A stretch of 58,949 bases of DNA from Piscibacillus salipiscarius JCM 13188 (GCF_001311865.1 NZ_BBCD01000020.1:1-58949), one strand, 5' to 3'; shown: positions 10,548 through 22,361, counted from the stretch's first letter. Made by a program: numbers and translations. The notes: generated from the letters alone by a model not told the origin.

Positions 10548-12370
10548 ATGACTTATAGGTATAGGCTTTTAGCACTATTATTCGTGGACTCTTTTATCGT
10601 TATAACGGCAATATTCTTAAGTTCTTATTTGTTATATGACACATTCTTCATAAGGCAAGAAGCCCTAATCCTTTCATCATTCACACTACTTATTTGCCAT
10701 CACATTTTTTTGCCATGTTTTATGGGCTTTATCAAAAAGCTTGGGAATACGCTAGTATTGGAGAGCTTAAAGGAATCTTTAATGCTGTCACGTTATCGAT
10801 CTTAGTGACAGGATTCATTCAATACTTCGTGTTTGAAGGGATACTACTTAGAGCTTTAGTCGTTACTTGGATGTTACATATTCTATTAATTGGTGGTTCT
10901 AGATTCTCTTGGCGTGTATTCCGTGACCAATATTTTAATGTGAAAAGGGATTTAAGAAGAACGTTAATTATTGGTGCAGGTGATGCGGGAAGTATGGTCG
11001 CACGTCAGTTAATAAATAACAAAGATACGGAACTAAAACCAGTAGCCTTTATAGATGATGATCCAAATAAAGCTAAATTACAGGTGTATGGCGTAAGAGT
11101 GGTAGGCACGTCAGATGAGATTGAAAAAGTGATAGACAATTTTCGAATTGAACATGTGATTATTGCGATTCCATCACTGGATAAAAAAGGCCTTAATGAC
11201 ATCTTTGAAAAATGTGTTAATACGAAGGTTAAAACTCAGATACTACCAAAAATTGAAGATATTATTTCTGGTAAAGTATCCGTTAATCAATTTAGAGATG
11301 TGCAGGTGGAAGACTTATTAGGACGTGAACCAATAGAATTAGATATTGAATCAATCTCTGAATCTATTACAAACCAGACGGTGTTAGTTACAGGTGCTGG
11401 TGGTTCAATAGGATCTGAGATTTGTAGACAGGTCTCCAAATTTGACCCAGCTAAGGTTATTTTATTAGGGCATGGGGAGAACAGTATCTATCAAATAGAT
11501 ATGGAACTACGTCAAAAGCACGGAACACAATTTGAAATCATTCCAGTTATCGCAGATATACAAGATCGTGATCGCATTTATGACGTGTTTGAAAACTATC
11601 AACCTGATGTCGTGTACCATGCAGCTGCGCATAAGCACGTTCCGTTAATGGAGTTCAACCCTAGGGAAGCGATTAAAAATAACGTATTTGGAACAAAGAA
11701 TGTTTCAGATGCTGCCGACCATGTAAGTGTTGGAACATTTGTATTGGTATCATCTGATAAGGCTGTGAATCCAACGAATGTTATGGGAGCTACTAAACGG
11801 GTTGCTGAAATGGTTATTCAAGCTAAAAGTAAAGTGAGCTCTACTAAGTTTGTTGCGGTCAGGTTTGGAAATGTACTAGGTAGCCGCGGTAGTGTCATCC
11901 CATTATTTAAAAAGCAAATTCAACTGGGAGGTCCTGTGACAGTTACGGACCCTGAAATGACGCGTTACTTTATGACCATTCCTGAAGCTTCAAGATTAGT
12001 TATACAAGCTGGATCTTTAGCGCGTGGTGGTGAGATCTTTGTGCTTGATATGGGAGAGCCAGTTAAGATAGTCGAGTTAGCTGAAAATTTAATTCGTTTG
12101 TCAGGTTTTAATTTAGAAGATATCGGAATTAAATATACAGGGATTAGGCCAGGTGAGAAAATGTATGAAGAGTTGCTTGGTGAAGATGAAGTAACGAACA
12201 AAGAAATCTTCCCTAAAATATATATAGGTAAAGCGACTTTTAATAAAAACATTAATATTGAAACCGAAATAAAGAAACTGGTTGAATCGGAAGAGAAAGA
12301 ATTAAAGTCTAAAGTAATGAGATTAATAAAAGAGATGAAAAGAATATTTATTCTATTTCTAACTAGATAA
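10548..12370 (+). CDS. epsC: EpsC/CapD/FlaA1-type UDP-GlcNAc 4,6-dehydratase (one frameshift)
   Basis: Membrane-anchored nucleoside-diphosphate-sugar dehydratase of about 607 residues. The N-terminal third has four hydrophobic segments, then an NAD-binding region IIGAGDAGSMVARQL. The catalytic SDR domain begins VTGAGGSIGSEICRQ and has SSDKAVNPTNVMGATKR, where Met replaces the usual Tyr of YxxxK, as known for the FlaA1/PglF subgroup. It converts UDP-GlcNAc to the 4-keto-6-deoxy sugar, first step to diacetylbacillosamine, with EpsN and EpsM later in the cluster. A T7 run near 10707 causes the frameshift. ATG 10548 is placed nine bases after GGAGGTGA; the ATG at 10530 lies in that site. Confidence 0.88.
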
Positions 12371-12384
12371 GGCGGGGAATACAC

Positions 12385-13319
12385 TTGGAACAGGAAATTA
12401 GTTTAAGAGAGATTATAGAAACATTATGGAAAGGAAAGTGGATTATAGCTAGTATAACAGCAATTGCAGTTTTGTTAGCAGCATTATATAGCTTTGTGAT
12501 GGTGATTCCTACATATGAATCAAAAAGCTCAGTGATTATTAATAATACAGACCTACCTATAGGTTCACTAACTGAATACACCAATAATTCCACTTCAAGA
12601 GATGTAGTTGTTGAAGTCATGAAATCTCCTGAAGTGCTACAAAGCACAATTGAGGAACTTAAATTAGAGCGAAGTGTTTCATCATTGCAAGGTAGTCTTA
12701 ATGTTACTAAGCCAAAAAATAATGAATTATTAATCAATCTTTCTATTCAAGGATCTAATCGGGATTTGATTGCAAAAATACTAGAAGCTGTTGTCACAAA
12801 CACTAAAAAACATATAAGCTCTAATCTTTCAGATTATATTACTTCCTATAAATCTATGTATGAAAATAAACTAAAAGAGCAAGAAGAGTCCCTGGATGAG
12901 TATTAAGTGAATATAACAAACTGGAAGACTCGGAAGGATTACCATTGCTTGTTTTATTCCAACAAAATGCGAGTGATTCGCAATATGTATTAGAAGCTAA
13001 TGAAAGTCTTTTACAGGAATTAAGAAATTTAGAGAAAATTACTCAAGTCGAATATGAACAAATAAACGCCAAAATTGATCAAGCAAATAATAAATATAAG
13101 CAGTATTATCAAAAATACGAAGATGCTTTATCTGCCGAAGATTTACAAATTGTAGATGAACGGGTAAATATTTTATCTAAACCGTATACACCATCTAGTC
13201 CTATTTCTCCTAATAAAATGTTGAATATAGGCGTTGCCTTAGTATCAGGGCTAATGCTTGGGGTTTTCATAGTTTTCATTAGAGATTACTGGAATCAAAG
13301 TAAGGGAGAGCAATTATAA
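12385..13319 (+). CDS. Wzz/YveK-type chain-length or kinase-adaptor membrane protein (one frameshift)
   Basis: A polysaccharide co-polymerase of about 310 residues: the start EISLREIIETLWKGKW, a membrane helix at about 20-40, a long outer coiled-coil region, the proline-rich PYTPSSPISPNK and a second membrane helix at the C-terminus. That is the standard Wzz layout. It sets chain length and, in Gram-positives, activates a partner tyrosine kinase. No kinase gene follows it here; a second adaptor-kinase pair lies at 32.2-33.6 kb. The start is TTG 12385 after AAGGCGGGG. The frame changes at about 12905. Confidence 0.8.
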
Positions 13320-13750
13320 CCAAAGTCAAAAAAACATTATAACAGTAGCAGTTTATTAACTCTATTCCTCCTCATTGTAACAGGCAGAGGTCAACGCGCC
13401 AAAGAAGGGTGAATTATTACAAAGTTAAGGTAAAGTAAATACAGGCTACTAGAAAAAATTTGAAATTATGGGTCAATACGTCTTAAACAAAAAGTCATGG
13501 ACCACTTAGGCCAACACAAAGTCTAAGCAGCTAACGAATCACAACTAACTGTTGCATTAAACGAACAATAATTCATTTACTGTTATGATTTTGTAGATCG
13601 TCTTTTGATGTTAGTGATATTAATGGATGCTTAAAGGCGACGATTCTAATGTCATTGGTTAGGCCAAGATGAAGTGAAAGAGGATAATTATGCTAAATAC
13701 TAAAAAACTGTAAAGTTAAGTAGCAGATTGTAAAGGAGGAGTGATTAAGT
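13320..13750 (+). other. 430-bp gap with possible decayed coding remnants
   Basis: No intact frame is seen. Short coding-like stretches separated by stops and frame changes occur, for example one reading VMDHLGQHKV near 13490-13530 and one reading DEVKEDNYAKY near 13668-13700. This may be a decayed gene between Wzz and the priming transferase, where a tyrosine kinase might be expected, but no kinase motif is visible. The last 20 bases hold the GGAGG ribosome site of the next gene. Confidence 0.3.
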
Positions 13751-13753
13751 GTG

Positions 13754-14371
13754 ATGATAAGAAAATTGTATAGTTCATTATTTAAAAGAATACTAGATTT
13801 CACTATTGCTATAATAATTACATTGTTTTTAAGCCCACTTCTAATTTTATTAGCTATACTAATAAAAACTAAAATCGGTTCTCCTGTAATTTTTAAACAA
13901 CAACGCCCTGGTTTAAATGAGACTATATTTACAATGTATAAATTTCGTACGATGACAAATGAAGTTGATGACAATGGTGAATTACTACCAGATGATATCC
14001 GTTTAACCAAATTTGGAAAAATTCTAAGGTCAACATCACTTGACGAACTACCTGAATTATTTAATATTCTTAAAGGTGACATGTCTATCGTGGGCCCCAG
14101 ACCATTATTAGTGGAATATTTAAATTTATATAATGATTATCAACGAAGAAGACATGAAGTAAGACCTGGTTTAACCGGGTTGGCTCAAGTTAACGGACGG
14201 AATTCCCTTGGTTGGCAAGAAAAATTCAAGTTAGATGTACAGTATGTTGATCAAGTGAGTTTAATTTTAGACATCAAAATCATGATACTAACGGTTTTAA
14301 AAGTTTTTCTAAGAGAAGGAATCACTTCTACAACGTCTAGTACTAACGAGAAATTTATCGGGAATGAATAG
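13754..14371 (+). CDS. epsL: EpsL/PglC-type undecaprenyl-phosphate phosphoglycosyl transferase
   Basis: An intact 205-residue monotopic enzyme: one N-terminal re-entrant helix at about 12-35, then KFRTMT, the DELPELFNIL motif with the Asp-Glu catalytic pair, VGPRPL and RPGLTGLAQVNGRN. It attaches the first sugar phosphate, here predicted diacetylbacillosamine-1-P, to undecaprenyl phosphate. The small single-domain form matches PglC and B. subtilis EpsL rather than the long WbaP type. GTG 13751 is possible, but ATG 13754 fits the GGAGG site. It directly precedes the acetyltransferase. Confidence 0.88.
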   Translation: MIRKLYSSLFKRILDFTIAIIITLFLSPLLILLAILIKTKIGSPVIFKQQRPGLNETIFTMYKFRTMTNEVDDNGELLPDDIRLTKFGKILRSTSLDELPELFNILKGDMSIVGPRPLLVEYLNLYNDYQRRRHEVRPGLTGLAQVNGRNSLGWQEKFKLDVQYVDQVSLILDIKIMILTVLKVFLREGITSTTSSTNEKFIGNE

Positions 14372-14380
14372 GTGATTGTT

Positions 14381-15022
14381 TTGAGTCGTGATTTAATCAT
14401 TGTAGGTGCCAGCGGACATGGAAAAGTTGCTGTAGATGTAGCTAATCAAATGAACAAATGGGAAAACATTTATTTTTTAGATGATAATGATAAGTTGAAT
14501 GAAATAAATGGACATAAAGTAATTGGAAATATTGATAGTGCTAAAGAATATAAGAATGGTTATGACTTTTTCGTTGCCATAGGTGATAATTACATACGTC
14601 AAAAAGTATATAATTTCTTGGTTAAATTTGATGTAAACATTATTACATTAATTCACCCAAATAGCACTATAAGTGACAGTGTATTAATTGGTGAGGGTAC
14701 AATTGTTATGCCTGGAGCTGTTATCAATGCTGATAGTACTGTTGGTAAGTGTTGCATTATAAATACTTCCGCATCAATAGATCATGATAATAGAATCAGA
14801 GATTTTGTACATATTTCACCTGGTTCAAATTTAGGTGGTAATGTAATAGTTGAGAATATGTCTTGGATTGGTATCGGAAGTACAATTTTAAATAATGTAT
14901 GTATTGGTGAGGGTATAATTATTGGAGCAAGTAGCTTGGTTCTAAGATCAATTAAGGAATCGGGGACTTATGTAGGTATTCCGGTACAGAAAAGTAATAA
15001 AACATACACAATACCTAAATAG
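14381..15022 (+). CDS. epsM: EpsM/PglD-type UDP-4-amino-sugar N-acetyltransferase
   Basis: About 213 residues. The N-terminal nucleotide-sugar binding fold opens DLIIVGASGHGKVAVDVA. The C-terminal half is a left-handed beta-helix of hexapeptide repeats (IGEGTIVMPGAVI, then SASIDHDNRI with the likely catalytic His). It uses acetyl-CoA to acetylate the 4-amino group of UDP-bacillosamine. TTG 14381 is preferred because AGGTGAT (14370-14376) lies just upstream; a GTG at 14372, abutting the epsL stop, is the alternative. EpsL, EpsM, EpsN and EpsC together give the complete bacillosamine set. Confidence 0.86.
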   Translation: MSRDLIIVGASGHGKVAVDVANQMNKWENIYFLDDNDKLNEINGHKVIGNIDSAKEYKNGYDFFVAIGDNYIRQKVYNFLVKFDVNIITLIHPNSTISDSVLIGEGTIVMPGAVINADSTVGKCCIINTSASIDHDNRIRDFVHISPGSNLGGNVIVENMSWIGIGSTILNNVCIGEGIIIGASSLVLRSIKESGTYVGIPVQKSNKTYTIPK

Positions 15023-15088
15023 ATTCATTTAATGTTTAGGAGGACGGAATAGATTTTTAAATTTATATTAGCTTTTGTTAAGAAAGAA

Positions 15089-16345
15089 GTGCGTTATAAT
15101 GAAAAAAATATTTGGATACTTAATCATTATGCAACTGATATGTATTATAACGAAGGTGGACGTCATTATTCATTTGCATCTAACTTAAAGTCTAAAGACT
15201 ATAACCCTGTAATATTCTGCGCTAATACAAGACATAATAATAATGATTATGTTGATACTGGAGAATCTTTATATGTAACAGAACACTCAAATGGTATTCC
15301 CTTTAATTTTGTAAAGACTCGACCTTATGAGGATAATGGAATTCAGCGAATTAAAAACATGCTTTCCTTCTATAAAAATGTTAAAAAAGCTGCAAAGCAG
15401 TATTCAAAAGTGAATTCTAAACCCGATATCATAATTGCTTCGAGTGTTCACCCACTAGCGTTAATAGCAGGGGTAAAATTGGCTAAATACTATAATATAC
15501 CTTGCATAACTGAAGTAAGGGATTTATGGCCAGAGAGTTTAGTAGCCTATGGTGTAATTAAGCCCAATAATATATTAACTAAATTACTATATAAAGGTGA
15601 AAAATGGATATACAAAAAATCAAATAGAATAATAATGACTTGGCCTGGTGGAGGAAAGTATATAGAAGATAAGGGTTGGAGTAATGATATTAACTTAAAT
15701 AATGTACATCATATAAGTAATGGAGTGGAGCTTGAAACCTTTGATTATAACTGTGAAAACTATGAATATATTGACTCTGATTTAGACAATAGGAATCAAA
15801 AGAATATTGTTTATACTGGTTCAATAAGAAAAGTAAATAATATAAATAACCTATTAGATGTTGCTAAATTAATTAAGCATGAAGGTAAGAACGATATCAG
15901 ATTTTTAATATTTGGTAATGGCAACGAACTTGAGAACCTCATAGACCGTTGTAACAGAGAAGGAATAAATAATGTTATATTCAAAGGTAGAGTAGATAAA
16001 AAGTTTATTCCATCTATATTGACAAAATCCACTATTAATATATTGCATAATTCTAGCACTTCACTAGATAAGTATGGACAAAGTCAAAACAAATTGTTTG
16101 AGTACTTAGCAGCTGGAAATCCTATTGTTCAGACTTATACTACTGGTTTTAGTGTCTATCAGAAATATAATTGTGGTTTAAGTTCTAGCAACCAACATCC
16201 AAGTGACATAGCTCAAAACATATTATATTTAATAGAAAACAGAGAAAAGCGTCAATTTTTAGGTGAAAATGCACGAAAGGCATCTTATGATTTTGATTAT
16301 AAAGAGTTAACTAATAAGTTGATTGAATTAATAGAGAGTACTTAA
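15089..16345 (+). CDS. WbuB-like glycosyltransferase family 4
   Basis: About 415 residues: the N-terminal domain begins WILNHYATDMYYNEGGRHY, typical of WbuB-type GT4 enzymes, followed by TEVRDLWPESLVAYG and, in the C-terminal domain, QSQNKLFEYLAAGNPIVQT. The open frame begins at GTG 15089, but ATG 15099 after AGAAAGAAG is in the next frame. One extra A in its A7 run would give the usual MKK start, so the true start is probably 15099 with an indel. It acts early in repeat-unit assembly; sugar unknown. Confidence 0.82.
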   Translation: MRYNEKNIWILNHYATDMYYNEGGRHYSFASNLKSKDYNPVIFCANTRHNNNDYVDTGESLYVTEHSNGIPFNFVKTRPYEDNGIQRIKNMLSFYKNVKKAAKQYSKVNSKPDIIIASSVHPLALIAGVKLAKYYNIPCITEVRDLWPESLVAYGVIKPNNILTKLLYKGEKWIYKKSNRIIMTWPGGGKYIEDKGWSNDINLNNVHHISNGVELETFDYNCENYEYIDSDLDNRNQKNIVYTGSIRKVNNINNLLDVAKLIKHEGKNDIRFLIFGNGNELENLIDRCNREGINNVIFKGRVDKKFIPSILTKSTINILHNSSTSLDKYGQSQNKLFEYLAAGNPIVQTYTTGFSVYQKYNCGLSSSNQHPSDIAQNILYLIENREKRQFLGENARKASYDFDYKELTNKLIELIEST

Positions 16346-16358
16346 AGGGGAGATCACC

Positions 16359-17679
16359 ATGAGTTTAGTTGAAGGTATATTAAATAAATATGAAAAATTA
16401 TCAGTAATCGGTCTAGGCTATGTAGGTTTACCAATAGCTGTAGCTTTTGCAAATAAAGTAGATGTTATAGGATTTGATATAAATAAGTCTAAAATAGACC
16501 AATATCGATCAGGAATTGATCCAACCGAAGAGGTTGGTAATCAAAAATTAAAGACACATCAATCGAATTTACTGATGATGAATCAAAGATAAAAGAAGCA
16601 AGGTTCCATATTGTTTCTGTTCCAACTCCGATTAAACCTGACAAAACACCTGACTTGTCTCCAATTGAAGGGGCAAGTAAAGTAATTGGTAGAAATTTAA
16701 CTAAAGGATCAATTGTTGTATATGAATCAACTGTTTACCCAGGTGTTACAGAGGATGTGTGCATTCCAATCTTGGAGAAGGAATCGGGTTTGAAATGTGG
16801 TGTGGATTTTAAGGTTGGTTATTCACCTGAAAGAATTAATCCTGGTGATAAAGTTAATACATTGGAAAAGATAGTTAAAATTGTTTCAGCAATTGATGAA
16901 GAAACCTTGGATGAAATTGCACAAGTTTATGAACTTGTTATTGACGCTGGGGTACATAGAGCAAAGTCAATAAAAGTTGCTGAAGCTGCAAAAGTAGTTG
17001 AAAATAGCCAACGTGATATAAACATTGCATTCATGAACGAGTTAGCTATGGTTTTTGACCGAATGGGCATTGATTCAACAGATGTTGTGGAGGCAATGAA
17101 CACAAAATGGAATGCCTTAGGGTTTACTCCAGGTCTTGTTGGTGGCCATTGTATTGGTGTTGATCCCTATTACTTTATTTACGAAGCAGAAAAACTTGGG
17201 TATCATAGTCAAATTGTACTCTCAGGACGTAAAATTAATGATAGCATGGGTGAATTCGTAGCTGATGCAATAATAAAAAAAATTAATTAAAACAAATAAA
17301 GTTGTTAAACAAGCTAAAGTAGCTATTTTAGGTTTGACTTTTAAAGAAAATACACCAGATACACGAAATTCTAAAGTCATTGATATTGTCTATGGATTAA
17401 ATGAGTTTGGAATTGAACCAGAAATTGTGGATCCAGTAGCAAATCCTGAAGAAGTATATCAAGAATATGGTCTTGAATTAACTTCTATGGATCAACTAAA
17501 TGATCTCGATTGTATTGTACTAGCGGTTGCACATGATCAATTTAAGGATATGGATTTATCTGTATTTAACAAATTATTTGCTAATGTTTCCAATGAAAAC
17601 AAGGTGATTATTGATGTTAAAAGCGTTTTTGGACAGAGAATCAATAGAGGCCGAGGGATTTGAATATTGGAGACTGTAG
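16359..17679 (+). CDS. UDP-N-acetylhexosamine 6-dehydrogenase (WbpO/TviB/WecC family; three frameshifts)
   Basis: Oxidises C6 of a UDP-HexNAc with two NAD+ to the uronic acid. Family marks are [57 protein letters not shown], the catalytic-Cys segment [15 protein letters not shown], and [15 protein letters not shown]. Breaks occur near 16548 and 17280 (A runs) and near 17642. The last correction gives the usual C-terminal EYWRL and a stop at 17677-17679. GGGGAG lies eight bases before ATG. The product puts carboxylates into the polymer. GlcNAc, GalNAc or ManNAc specificity cannot be settled by eye. Confidence 0.85.
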
Positions 17680-17695
17680 AAGAGAGTGAAATTAA

Positions 17696-18800
17696 TTGAA
17701 AGTATTACATATAAATTCATATTATAGTACAAGCTCATTTTATAAAAATATGTACGATAAGCAAAAAGAACAAGGGTTAGATATTGATGTGTTTGTTCCA
17801 GTTGCTAAAGGTTTTGAAATAAATCGAAATTTAGGAGACTACACAATAATTAGCGAAAACCATAAATACGATCGTTATATATTTCACTTAAAGCAAAAAA
17901 AATCCTAAAAGACATTCAATTTAAATACGATGTAACAAATTATTCTATACTACATGCACATTCATTGTTCACTAATGGTTATATTGCCTTTAAACTGTTC
18001 AAGAAATATCGGACACCATACGTTGTCGCTGTTCGGAATACTGATGTTAATTTGTTTTTCAAAAAAATGATACATCTTAGGAAATTAGGAATTAAAATTT
18101 TTAAAACATGCTCATAAAATTATTTTCATTTCACCTCCTTACAAGGAAAAAAAGTTCTTAGTCAATTCATTCCCAAATCATTAAAGGATGAGATTGAAAA
18201 TAAAACACATATCATACCAAACGGTGTCGATGATTTTTGGTTAAAAAATAAGAATAATCCTAAAACAAAAGTGAAAATGACATTAAAATTCTGCATGTTG
18301 GAGACGTAAACAATAATAAGAATGTTTTGTCTACAGCAAAAGCGGTTGAAAAGTTAATTGATAATGGATATGAATGTGAATTTACGGTAGTGGGTAAAGT
18401 AATGGATCATAATGTGTATAAAAATCTTATAAAACATAGGTTTATTAAATATCTACCACCTGTTAGTAGAAAAATAGAATTGTTAGAGATATATCGAGCT
18501 AATGATATTTTAGTAGTGCCTTCATTTAAAGAAACATTTGGAATAGTATACCCGGAAGCAATGAGCCAAGGTTTACCAGTAATTTATTCAAAAGGGCAAG
18601 GCTTTGATGGTCACTTTAGTGATGGGGAGGTTGGGAAAAAGTAACATCAAATGACGAAAAAGAGATTGCAAGTAAGATTAAGGATATCTTAAGTGTATAC
18701 AAGCAGATATCTGAGACATGTTTGGTAAACTCGGAACGTTTTTAAATGGAAAACGATTTCTAATGAATACAATAAAATTTATGATGAGGTAATAAAATAG
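17696..18800 (+). CDS. Glycosyltransferase family 4 (at least four frameshifts)
   Basis: Begins at TTG with KVLHINSYYSTSSFYKN and continues through frame changes near 17905, 18105, 18280, 18640 and 18740 to a stop at 18798-18800, about 365 residues. Recognisable parts are HAHSLFTNGYIAFKLF, HIIPNGVDDFW, LHVGDVNNNKNV, and VVPSFKETFGIVYPEAMSQG with the GT4 glutamate pair. Most breaks are in A or T runs, like elsewhere in the window. With so many in 1.1 kb, true decay cannot be excluded. Role: adds one sugar to the repeat unit. Confidence 0.65.
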
Positions 18801-19148
18801 TAATCATAACATTATATTTGGGAAATATGTTACTTATAATCAAGAATACTCAAATGCGCTAACGAACAATTGATATAACTCCTTAAATGGGCAGAGCTTA
18901 AATCGAGTTTTCATTTTAACTACTTGATGAAAAACAAATAGAATGGTTTCGTCCCGCTAATTTAATACGGACTGTTTTTAGGGTGTTCTATGTATCGAAC
19001 ATCTTAAAATTTACTAGATTTAAAGTATTCTCATCTGTTGGATTAAATTTGTGTACTTGGAGAATACTGTGTTAATTTAACTTTATACAAATAATGTTTT
19101 TGAATTGATTACCAAATCTTAAACTATAAACATATTAGATAAGGATTA
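18801..19148 (+). other. Gap of about 350 bp without a supportable gene
   Basis: AT-rich, with no start codon followed by a credible protein. It ends with AAGGA, the ribosome site of the Wzy gene. A short coding-like stretch near 18820-18870 is not enough to name. Confidence 0.4.
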
Positions 19149-20417
19149 ATGTTACTATGGTTAAAAAATGTTAAAGATGTAGCATACTTTTGCATAATTA
19201 CTTCCCTACTGGGAGCAACAACAATATCAGTTGATCTTGTATTTTTCAATTTTCTCTATTTAGAATCACTTTTTTAATACTTATGATTTTCACTTTTGTG
19301 ATTCTGTGGGTAAGAAATGATAAATTTACTATAAATAAAAAGAATAGTCAAAGTTATTCAATAATGTTTTTTATATTTTGGTTTTTTTATTCTATAATCA
19401 CAATTGCATGGGTCGAGGATTATGCTTCATGGATTCAAGACCTATATTTTATTGGACTCGCAACTTTTCTAATAATTTCATTTAGTTACATATTTAATAA
19501 CGTTAATGATATATTAGTGGGCTTTAGATTATTCTCTATTATGAGCATTTTTCATATAATTATTGGAATTTATGAAATATTCACTAACAATTACTTTTTT
19601 TAAATGAAGATAGAGTTCCTATATATTCTGTATATGATCATCCTGTATCAATTTTTAATAACACAAATAATTATGCTACTTTTATTACGTTTGCTATATT
19701 CACTTTAGCGATTTGTTTTAAAAATACATCCAGTTTTATCGCTAAGTTAATTTACGTAGTTTTTATTTTTTTAAGTGTTTATACATTAATTATGACTTCT
19801 TCTAGGGCCAATATTATAGGATTAGTGATCGGAATAGTTGTATTTTTATTATAACAATTTTTATACAAAGAAAAGCTAAGGTACTATATGGACTAATGGT
19901 TTTAATATTGATGATTTTTGCAGTATCATCTGTGTTTATTTCAGATATTGTTGAATATTTAACAAATAATTTGACTTTTGATTTTTCTGCAGAAACGGGA
20001 TCAATATACATACGTGAGAATTTATATAAAAATGCTTTAATCTTCTTATTTGAAACTTTTGGTTTTGGCACTGGCACTGGTAATTTAGAGTACTGGATGA
20101 TGAATTATAGTACATTTCAAACAGACAGTGTTTTAGCTGTACACAATTGGTGGATTGAAATTTTATCTACTTATGGTGTTTTAACTTTTCTCTTATACGT
20201 TATATTTTATTACAAACTCGTTAAAGATCTTATTATAAATATAGTAAAATCAAAAAATGAAGTAATAACTTCTATCTCTATTGGCTTATTATGTATAATG
20301 TCTTCTTTTACAATTAATTCATTGAGCTCTAGTACTCTAATTAGCAGTGAATGGATGTGGGTGTTCTGGGCTATAATAATAAGCTTTCAGGGATTAACTT
20401 ATGAAGAGAGACGCTGA
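19149..20417 (+). CDS. Wzy-like O-antigen/exopolysaccharide polymerase (three frameshifts)
   Basis: A very hydrophobic protein of about 420 residues with some ten or more membrane segments. Family-like marks are MTSSRANIIGLVIGI in the middle and a large outer loop with GFGTGTGN and AVHNWWIEILSTYGVLTF, the His/Tyr-Gly pattern of Wzy and ligase proteins. Frames change near 19265, 19600 and 19855, each in T-rich runs. ATG 19149 is preceded by AAGGA. It should polymerise flipped repeat units at the outer membrane face together with Wzz and Wzx of this cluster. Confidence 0.75.
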
Positions 20418-20481
20418 TTCAGACTAAATTCATATTTATTTACTTAATAACTTTATTAATAATAAACGGTCGGTGGTATTA

Positions 20482-21660
20482 GTGAAAATTTTTATATTAC
20501 AAGTTTAGATTCACAAAAACGGGAGGGTTAATTAACGCAACATTTGAACGTGTAAAAAGACATGCTGAATATAATGATGTTTTTATCGTAAACAATAACT
20601 ACTACAAAACTACTTTTATAAATTTTTGCTTAAAATATTTAATAAAGATTCATCAATTGACACAAAACTTATGGATAAAAATGAAATTAATGGGCTGGCA
20701 ATCTACAATCAAAATATTCGAATATCTTTATTTAAATACATAAAAAGGCTTTTACAAGGTAGTGATGCTGAAAGGATTGTTAAATTATACAAAGAAAAGC
20801 AATATAGAGAGATCATTGATTCGAATGTTATTCATGCCCACTGGGGGATGCCTCACGGGTATATTGCTTATCTTTTAGGTAAGGAATTTAAAATACCTTA
20901 CTTTATCACTTTACATGGTAGTGATGTAAACAGTGTTAAAGAGAAAAATTTGAGTAAATTAATTACTGCATTAGAAAATGCCGATAAATGTTTTTTCGTT
21001 AGTGAGGAGTTGTTAAATTCAGCTATTAATAAAGGTTATTCAGGTAAGAATGCGGTGATTACTTATAATGGCGTTGATACTGAAAAATTTTATTTGAAGA
21101 ATGAATTTAATAAAAAATTTAAAAAAATAGGGTATGTAGGCTCTTTAGAATACAAAAAGGGTGCAGATTTACTTCCGAAAATATTTAGTAATATTCATAT
21201 GAGATACCCTAGTACTAGATTTAAAATAGTTGGCGATGGCCCTTTAAAACTCTCGCTAAAAAAAGAAATTTCTAATTTAGGTATTGAAGATATAGTTGAG
21301 TTTACTGGCAATGTAGACAAAGATTCTGTTCCTATATTTTTAAATGACGTAGATTTAGTAGTAATACCTAGCCGAATGGAAGGTCTAGGTATGGTTGTTT
21401 TGGAAGCGAATGCTATGGGGATTCCAGTTGTAGGTAGTAATGTAGGGGGAATTCCTGAAGCTGTAGGGAATTATAAGAATGTGTTTAATCTAGACAATTA
21501 TTTTATATTTAATATTAGCAAAAGATCAATTGAAATTTTAAAAAATGAAGATTATAAAAATAATGCTAGGTTGCTAAGAAATAGAGTAGAGGATTCTTTT
21601 AATTGGGATTCAATAGTAAGTATTGAGCAGAAGTTTTATGAATTATCAATTAAAGATTAA
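20482..21660 (+). CDS. Glycosyltransferase family 4 (frameshifts near the N-terminus)
   Basis: From a GTG at 20482 the first residues read SLDSQK and then, after a one-base shift near 20520, TGGLINATFERVKRH. The frame changes again near 20620 and is then intact to 21660. The C-terminal GT4 domain is clear: IGYVGSLEYKKGADLLPKI, VGDGPLK, and IPSRMEGLGMVVLEANAMGI with the E-x7-E pair, then GSNVGGIPEAV. About 390 residues. It acts on the lipid-linked repeat unit; the donor is unknown. Confidence 0.8.
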
Positions 21661-21676
21661 CAATGATAGTAATACA

Positions 21677-21890
21677 ATGGAATTAGGATTAGTATTTATA
21701 GGTATAACTATAGGATTATTATTTGGTCTAGGGCATGGAAGTGCAACTAAATTCCCAGGCACTAATATTTCTGAACATTATTATATAGATACATAAGTTA
21801 TTCACCTTAGTTTACACTCATGGGCTTGTTAGTTATATACCTAAATATCTTGAATTTATAACAAGAAATTTAGAAATAAGAACTATTTTA
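21677..21890 (+). pseudogene. Remnant of a second Wzy/O-antigen-ligase-type gene
   Basis: A 39-codon frame (21677-21796) reads LFGLGHGSATKFPG and then SEHYYID. In the next frame LVYTHGLVSYIPKY follows (about 21805-21850). Glycine-rich loop, His-Tyr-Tyr and YTHGLV in this order match the large outer loop and following helix of Wzy/ligase proteins. Everything upstream of the loop is missing, so this is a C-terminal scrap left by recombination or decay, not just a frameshifted gene. Confidence 0.45.
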
Positions 21891-22361
21891 TAGCTATAGT
21901 CTAAATAGAAACGTGTATTGTTTCTATTTAAAGTGCATATTACTTATCATTAGTCTTAATAGATTTACACTTATTATATAAATCTATTATAAAATAAATT
22001 AGTTAGTTCCAGTTAAACCAGTCAAAATTAAATGTTCTTTGTCTTTTACTATTCACAGTTTTTTGCGTTCTATTACAAAATATGCGATATTTTGATGAGT
22101 GGCTATTTTAAAGAAGGCAGTGAATAGTATATACAAAATTGCTTCCTATTAGATGTAATGTTGTAGCCTCAATAAAATATTTACTTATAATTTGGATTAT
22201 CTATTATTCTTTCTTTTTTCTTTAGAAATTTTTTAATCTAAATCCAGTTATTGAATTTATTCTAATTAAAGTTATATAGTATTATCGATCAAATGAAAAA
22301 ATTGAATTTATATAAAATGCTTAATCAAGAGGTATATGAGAGGTTTGAATTGGAGGTTATT
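21891..22361 (+). other. AT-rich gap of about 470 bp
   Basis: No credible gene. It contains a small inverted repeat, AATAGATTT paired with AAATCTATT, around 21958-21987, without a T tail. The last bases hold the TTGGAGG ribosome site of the following sulfotransferase. Confidence 0.4.

Noticed and set aside
17696..18800. Calling this glycosyltransferase a true pseudogene
   Set aside because: Its breaks are of the same homopolymer type as in essential-looking genes of the window, so error is the simpler reading, though decay cannot be excluded.
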